Of a stretch of 64,000 nucleotides of DNA, positions 60,026 to 64,000 are shown one piece after another; position 1 is the first letter of the stretch, and each line of letters starts with the position of its first letter. The notes under the pieces are model-generated. The model was not told the origin of the DNA. It did no database searches and saw nothing but the letters and a program-made list of their open reading frames with translations. The position numbers were made by a program, and so were the translations under genes. The DNA is from Dietzia psychralcaliphila (lineage in GTDB: Bacteria; Actinomycetota; Actinomycetes; Mycobacteriales; Mycobacteriaceae). The stretch is from contig NZ_CP015453.1 in assembly GCF_003096095.1 (NCBI RefSeq), positions 558,001 to 622,000 on the forward strand, read 5' to 3'.

Positions 60026-61576
60026 ATGTTCCCAGGTTCCTTCGCCGCCACCACTCCCGACAAGCCCGCCGTCATCCGCCCCGCGACGGGCGAACAGATC
60101 ACCTACGCCGAGCTCGAGGCCAGATCGGCCCAGCTCGCCCGCGTGCTCACCGAGGACTGGGGTCTGCGACCGGGGGACACCATCGCCGTGGTGTCGGACA
60201 ACGCCCTGGAGATGGTCGAGATCTACTGGGGCGCGCTGCGCGTGGGCCTGTACATCGCGGCGATCAACCATCACCTGACGGCAGACGAGTCGTCGTACAT
60301 CATCAGTGACTGCGGGGCGCGGGCCCTGTTCGTCTCCGCATCGGTGGCCGACCACGTCGACGTGGCCCCGGGTGCGCACCCCGGCGTGGAGCACCGCGTG
60401 GCCTTCGGCGGGGCGCTCGAGGGATTCGAGGACTACCGGTCCCTGCTCGACGGGAAACCGACCGACCCGCCCGCCGACCAGCCCCGCGGCCACGACTTCC
60501 TCTACTCCTCAGGAACCACCGGCCGGCCCAAGGGCGTGCGCGTGGACCCGCCCGAGGGGCAGATCGACGAGGTCCCCGACCCGTACACGCCGGTGTTCAG
60601 CTTCCTCTACGCCTTCGACGCCGACAGCGTCTACCTGTGCCCCGCTCCGCTCTACCACGCCGCGCCGCTGCGCTTCTGCGGCGTGGTCAACTCGGTGGGC
60701 GGGACGGTGATCCTCATGGACCGCTTCGACGCCGAGGAGTCGCTGCGGCTCATCGAGCAGTACCGGGTGACGCACTCGCAGTGGGTGCCGACGATGTTCG
60801 TGCGCATGCTCAAGCTTCCGGACGAGGTCCGCGAGCGCTACGACGTGTCCAGCATGACCCACGCGATCCACGCCGCCGCACCGTGTCCGCCCGAGGTCAA
60901 GCGCCGGATGATCGAGTGGTGGGGCCCGGTGATCCACGAGTACTACTCGGCCACCGAAGGCATGGGCATCACGTTCATCAATTCGCAGGAGGCGCTCGAG
61001 CGCCCCGGATCGGTGGGCCGCGACGGGCTCAAGGGCATCGCGCACATCTGCGACGAGGAGGGCCGCGAGCTCCCCATCGGCGAGATCGGCACCATCTACT
61101 GGCAGCAGGACGAGGGCACCTTCACCTACCACGGCGATCCGGACAAAACCGCGTCCGTCTTCCACCCCGAGCACCCCAACTGGTCCACCTTCGGTGACGT
61201 GGGGTACCTCGACGAGGACCGCTTTCTCTACCTCACCGACCGCAAGGCGTTCACCATCATCTCCGGCGGCGTGAACATCTACCCACAGGAGATCGAGAAC
61301 GCGCTCGCTCTGCACCCGGCGGTCGAGGACGTGGCGGTGATCGGGATCCCGGACGAGGAGATGGGGGAGAAGGTCCACGCCGTGGTGGTGCCCGCCCCCG
61401 ACCGGGTCGGTGACCCCGACCTGGGCGAGAAGATCCTCGGATCGCTCCGTGGCCATGTCTCCGACTTCAAGATTCCGCGCGCGGTGGACTTCGTCGACGA
61501 GCTGCCCCGCACCCCTACCGGAAAGCTGGTCAAGCGGCGGATCCTGGACAGCTACACCAGTGGAAGCGTCTCCTGA
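60026..61576 (+). CDS. Acyl-CoA synthetase (FadD-type AMP-binding enzyme)
   Basis: A 516-residue ANL-family ligase: SSGTTGRPKGVRV (P-loop A3), YYSATEGMGITFIN, FGDVGYLDEDRFLYLTDRKAFTIISGGVNIYPQEIE (hinge and A8), and catalytic lysine in TPTGKLVKRRI. It would activate a fatty or carboxylic acid through an acyl-adenylate to the CoA thioester. No Shine-Dalgarno is present; the start fits a leaderless message. Substrate chain length cannot be read reliably. It has no operon partner. Confidence 0.9.
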   Translation: MFPGSFAATTPDKPAVIRPATGEQITYAELEARSAQLARVLTEDWGLRPGDTIAVVSDNALEMVEIYWGALRVGLYIAAINHHLTADESSYIISDCGARALFVSASVADHVDVAPGAHPGVEHRVAFGGALEGFEDYRSLLDGKPTDPPADQPRGHDFLYSSGTTGRPKGVRVDPPEGQIDEVPDPYTPVFSFLYAFDADSVYLCPAPLYHAAPLRFCGVVNSVGGTVILMDRFDAEESLRLIEQYRVTHSQWVPTMFVRMLKLPDEVRERYDVSSMTHAIHAAAPCPPEVKRRMIEWWGPVIHEYYSATEGMGITFINSQEALERPGSVGRDGLKGIAHICDEEGRELPIGEIGTIYWQQDEGTFTYHGDPDKTASVFHPEHPNWSTFGDVGYLDEDRFLYLTDRKAFTIISGGVNIYPQEIENALALHPAVEDVAVIGIPDEEMGEKVHAVVVPAPDRVGDPDLGEKILGSLRGHVSDFKIPRAVDFVDELPRTPTGKLVKRRILDSYTSGSVS

Positions 61577-61653
61577 TCCGTCACGCCCCGCGGGTACCCG
61601 CCGGTACTCCTAGGGCGTGGCCGGAGACGGGACCCGCCGATAGCATTGCCCGC

Positions 61654-62112
61654 ATGAGCGCCAGCATCTCCGGTCTCGCCGGCACCTGGACCCTGTCCGC
61701 CTACGGCGAGCTCACCCTCGACGACGCCCCCACCGGCTGGCTCACCGAGCCGCCCACGCCGATGCCGGACGCCACGCCCAACTCGGGGGTCACGCTCACC
61801 ATCGGTGACCAGGGGCGGTTCACCGAGTCCGGCCGGCCCACGGAGTACGCCCTGTTCCACTCCTACGACGGCGTGCTCGGCGACGCGAACGACCTCTTCG
61901 ACGGCTACCTCGCCGCGGTGGACGGTCAGGACGGCCGGGTCTTCGTGTTCAGCGACGAGGTGGCTCCGGTCGGGTGCCTGCGCGTCGACGACGGCGACAC
62001 CGCCATCACCGACGAGGTCCGTCTCGACGGACCGTCCCTCCTGCGGGTGGTCTCGGTGGTCACCGACGGGGTGTACGCCTCCCGCTACCTCTACCGGTAC
62101 GGACGGGGCTGA
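61654..62112 (+). CDS. Small beta-rich protein, lipocalin-like opening
   Basis: A 152-residue protein starting MSASISGLAGTWTLSAYGEL. The G-x-W near the N-terminus followed by about eight predicted strands (VTLTIGDQGRFTESG, EYALFHSYDGVLGD, GRVFVFSDEVAPVGCLRVDD, LLRVVSVVTDGVYASRYLYRY) recalls lipocalin-type barrels, but this is pattern resemblance only. No signal peptide. A TAGCAT hexamer just upstream suggests a leaderless or short leader. Function unknown. Confidence 0.6.
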   Translation: MSASISGLAGTWTLSAYGELTLDDAPTGWLTEPPTPMPDATPNSGVTLTIGDQGRFTESGRPTEYALFHSYDGVLGDANDLFDGYLAAVDGQDGRVFVFSDEVAPVGCLRVDDGDTAITDEVRLDGPSLLRVVSVVTDGVYASRYLYRYGRG

Positions 62113-62160
62113 GCGGCGCGCGGGTCCGTCCGGGCGGCTCGGAACGGGGATGATGCGTGG

Positions 62161-62997
62161 ATGGACCTGACCGGCGAGTTCGAGCACGAGCGGCCCAGAC
62201 TCACGCGGATCGCGGCGCGGGTCCTCGGTGACCCGGCCGAGGCCGAGGACGCGGTCCAACAGGCGTGGCTGCGATTGGCGAGGACGGACGTCACCGCCGT
62301 CGACAATCTGCCGGGGTGGCTGACCACCGTGGTCACCAGGGTGTGTCTGGATCGTCTCAAGGCGGCGGTGCCGGCGCCCCACGAACCGCCCGACCGTGCG
62401 GGTGTCGATCCCGGCCCGGCCGAGGAGGTGGCCCTCGCCGACTCGGTGGGTTCGGCTCTGCACCTGGTGCTCGACCGGCTGACCCCGGCCGAGCGGGTGG
62501 CGTTGGTCCTGCACGACTCCTTCGCGGTCGACTTCGCCACCATCGCCGGGATTCTGGACTGCACCCCGGTCGCCGCCCGCAAGCACGCGTCGAGGGCACG
62601 GTCGAAGGTCGCGGCGCCGCCGGACGGACACGGATCGGTGGACTGGCAGGTGGTCGACGCCTTCCTCTCCGCGGCCAGGGACGGCGAGTTCTCCCGTCTA
62701 CTGGAACTCCTCGCACCGGGGGTGGTGGTGGCCGGCGACCCGGTCGCGGTGGGCCTCGGCACCCCCGCGCGCATCGAGGGCCGCGACGCGGTGGCGGAGT
62801 TCTTCGACGGCGCGGCGGCCGCCGCGTTGCCGGTGTTCGTCCTCGGCCGGCCGGGCGCGGCGTGGTTCGACCGCGGAGTCGCTCGGGTGGCGTTCGACTT
62901 CCGCGTCTCGGCCGGATTGGTGACGCGCATCGACTTCCGAGCCGAACCGGAGGCGCTGGAGACCATCGACCGACGGCGGGACGGCGACCGGCGCTGA
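62161..62997 (+). CDS. ECF sigma factor with C-terminal SnoaL-like domain
   Basis: A 278-residue sigma-70-family factor. Sigma2 is ARVLGDPAEAEDAVQQAWLRLAR with LPGWLTTVVTRVCLDRLK; sigma4 is DRLTPAERVALVLHDSFAVDFATIAGILDCTPVAARKHASRARSKV split over 112-158. The C-terminal 110 residues (VDAFLSAARDGEFSRLLELLAPGVVV...) form a SnoaL/NTF2-like domain that in ECF41-type factors replaces an anti-sigma factor. I do not see the DGGGK motif of ECF41, so it may belong to a sister group. No cognate anti-sigma gene is adjacent. Confidence 0.88.
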   Translation: MDLTGEFEHERPRLTRIAARVLGDPAEAEDAVQQAWLRLARTDVTAVDNLPGWLTTVVTRVCLDRLKAAVPAPHEPPDRAGVDPGPAEEVALADSVGSALHLVLDRLTPAERVALVLHDSFAVDFATIAGILDCTPVAARKHASRARSKVAAPPDGHGSVDWQVVDAFLSAARDGEFSRLLELLAPGVVVAGDPVAVGLGTPARIEGRDAVAEFFDGAAAAALPVFVLGRPGAAWFDRGVARVAFDFRVSAGLVTRIDFRAEPEALETIDRRRDGDRR

Positions 62998-63093
62998 CCC
63001 CCCCACCCGGGAGAGGTCACATCTCGGTCCCGCCGCTCGTCATCATGGTGAGGAGCGCACACCGCGCTACCCGGACACGGGAGGAACGATCAC

Positions 63094-63330
63094 ATGAAGA
63101 CCATGACCTGCAGAGACCTCGGCGGACCCTGCGACCTCGCGCATCGCGGCGAGACCGCGGACGACGTGATCAACGCCCAGGACGCCCACCTGAAGGAGCT
63201 CGTCAAGGGAGGCGACGAGGCGCACGGGCCCGCACGGAAGGAGATGAAGGGGCGGTGGATGCGGCCCCGGCAGGCGCTCGGGTGGTACAACGACGTCAAG
63301 ACGCGCTTCGCCGAACTACCGGAGGACTGA
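63094..63330 (+). CDS. DUF1059-like small protein
   Basis: A 78-residue protein MKTMTCRDLGGPCDLAHRGETADDVINAQDAHLKELV..., matching DUF1059 (short proteins with two N-terminal cysteines, here C6 and C13, and a following helix). GGGAGG nine bases before ATG. It directly follows the ECF sigma gene, so it may be its target or companion. The function of DUF1059 is unknown. Confidence 0.75.
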   Translation: MKTMTCRDLGGPCDLAHRGETADDVINAQDAHLKELVKGGDEAHGPARKEMKGRWMRPRQALGWYNDVKTRFAELPED

Positions 63331-63331
63331 C

Positions 63332-63403
63332 CGCGTCTCTCGAACGTCCCGCGCCTCTCGAAAGTCCCTGGTCTCTCGACCGTCGCGCGTCTCTCGGACG
63401 TCG
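63332..63403. repeat. 18-bp tandem repeat, four units, after the DUF1059 stop
   Basis: Four 18-bp units beginning at 63332, 63350, 63368 and 63386, based on CGCGTCTCTCGAACGTCC, starting two bases after the stop codon and filling the gap to the convergent amidase gene. Confidence 0.88.
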
Positions 63404-63413
63404 CCGTGTCGCC

Positions 63414-64000
63414 TCAGGTCCCGGCCTGGTCGATCGCCCCGGCCTGGTCGATCGCGCCAGCCTGTTCGATCGCGCTGGCCAGTGCGAGCAGGGTCGTCTC
63501 CGAACCGGGACGACCGATGAGTTGCACCGAGGTGGGGAGGTCCCTGCCTGCGGGGGTCACGGTGCGACCGCACGGAACGGACATCGCGGGCCAGCCGAGC
63601 ACGTTGGCCAGTGGGGTGAACGGGGAGAACCGCATCGACGCCCAGAGTGAGCGGCCCCATGAACGCCGGTGCCATTCGGTGGCCTCGGGCGGCACGTCGG
63701 CCAGCGCCGGGGTGAGCCACACGTCCACTCCGGCGGCGTCCATCGCGCGTTCGACCTCGGTTCGCAACGCCTCGGTCGCCCGGTTCCACCTGGTGTCCCC
63801 GTCGTCGGCCCCGCCGTGTCGGAACACGGTGCGGCCCAGCAGTGCGTGGTGTCGGGTGCGGCGCTCCATCGCCGAGAGCGGGAGGTTCTCGTCCTCGGCG
63901 GCGCGGGCCACCGCGGAGGTCCACCGCGCCAGATAGAGCACCGGGTCGCGAGGGGACGGCAGGGGGGTCTCGACGACGACGAGGTCGCGCGCCCGCAGCA
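63414..64000 (-). CDS. Amidase-signature family protein, C-terminal part
   Basis: The last 195 residues of an amidase; the frame continues to the window edge (LRARDLVVVETPLPSPRDP before the internal GTG 63941). DVWLTPALADVPPE, FTPLANVLGWPAMSVPCG and LPTSVQLIGRPGSETTLLALA are the conserved C-terminal blocks of the family (substrate pocket and core). The Ser-Ser-Lys triad lies outside the window. The C-terminus ends in AIEQAG-AIDQAG-AIDQAG, hexapeptides from an 18-bp DNA repeat. Confidence 0.88.
   Translation of the reverse strand, partial: LRARDLVVVETPLPSPRDPVLYLARWTSAVARAAEDENLPLSAMERRTRHHALLGRTVFRHGGADDGDTRWNRATEALRTEVERAMDAAGVDVWLTPALADVPPEATEWHRRSWGRSLWASMRFSPFTPLANVLGWPAMSVPCGRTVTPAGRDLPTSVQLIGRPGSETTLLALASAIEQAGAIDQAGAIDQAGT
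63423..63476. repeat. 18-bp tandem repeat at the amidase 3' end
   Basis: Units 63423-63440, 63441-63458 and 63459-63476, based on GGCCTGGTCGATCGCGCC. It is in frame with the amidase gene and encodes (A-I-D/E-Q-A-G) repeats just before the stop. Confidence 0.9.

Overview
The window is about 70% GC, dense in genes, and rich in GTG starts and 1-4 base stop/start overlaps. Gene order follows the Mycobacterium tuberculosis Rv3662c-Rv3624c segment over most of its length (HAD phosphatase, ssd/tad locus, Lhr-like helicase, cspA, topA, adenylate cyclase, holB, tRNA-Thr, galE/PpgS cell-wall genes, ppa, dacB, tilS, hpt). Together with AftA and PpgS (arabinogalactan synthesis), this points to a mycolate-containing actinobacterium (Mycobacteriales). 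A Dietzia-like genus is my guess, not something I can prove.

Layout. 1-6.7 kb: end of an Rv3662c-type gene, a divergent HAD phosphatase, and a compact Tad pilus operon (ssd, tadA, tadB, tadC, DUF4244 pilin, two TadE/TadG-like pseudopilins) preceded by a CRP/GlxR-like site and a leader hairpin. 6.7-11.3 kb: helicase, cold-shock protein, an Rv3647c-like protein, an NRDE protein. 11.3-14.4 kb: korAB (2-oxoglutarate:ferredoxin oxidoreductase). 14.8-19.8 kb: secreted alpha/beta hydrolase and topA. 19.8-21.2 kb: an IS30-family element with a broken transposase, flanked by inverted 21-bp repeat arrays, sitting between topA and the adenylate cyclase. 21.3-24.4 kb: cyclase, holB, tRNA-Thr(CGT). 24.4-31.6 kb: accessory catabolic block (TetR with a catalytically degenerate hydrolase-like protein; IclR with enoyl-CoA hydratase, two coupled acyl-CoA dehydrogenases and a CaiB transferase). 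31.6-33.4 kb: Gly-rich membrane protein and a secreted HNH nuclease. 33.4-49 kb: envelope-glycan block (polytopic GT-C-like proteins, GalE-like epimerase, PpgS-DUF2304 operon running into a DUF1023-type hydrolase, GT2, AftA, a flippase-like protein and an M1 peptidase). 49-50 kb: small membrane protein with its winged-helix regulator. 50-53.9 kb: a 1283-residue Pls/PosA-type NRPS whose specificity code reads as lysine. 53.9-59.9 kb: SDR, PspC protein, crotonase, ppa, dacB, tilS, hpt. 60-64 kb: acyl-CoA synthetase behind a CRP-like site, a small unknown protein, an ECF sigma factor, a DUF1059 protein, and the C-terminus of an amidase.

Two themes stand out. First, short tandem repeats (13, 14, 15, 18, 21 and 30 bp units) sit repeatedly at gene 3' ends, often containing or touching the stop codon, and in two places they have grown into a neighbouring N-terminus. 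Second, the stand-alone NRPS has the adenylation-thiolation-six-TM-tandem C-terminal layout of epsilon-poly-L-lysine synthetase plus a lysine-type code, so a cationic homopolymer is a testable prediction. The adenylate cyclase and two CRP-like sites (before the tad operon and before the acyl-CoA synthetase) suggest cAMP input to both.
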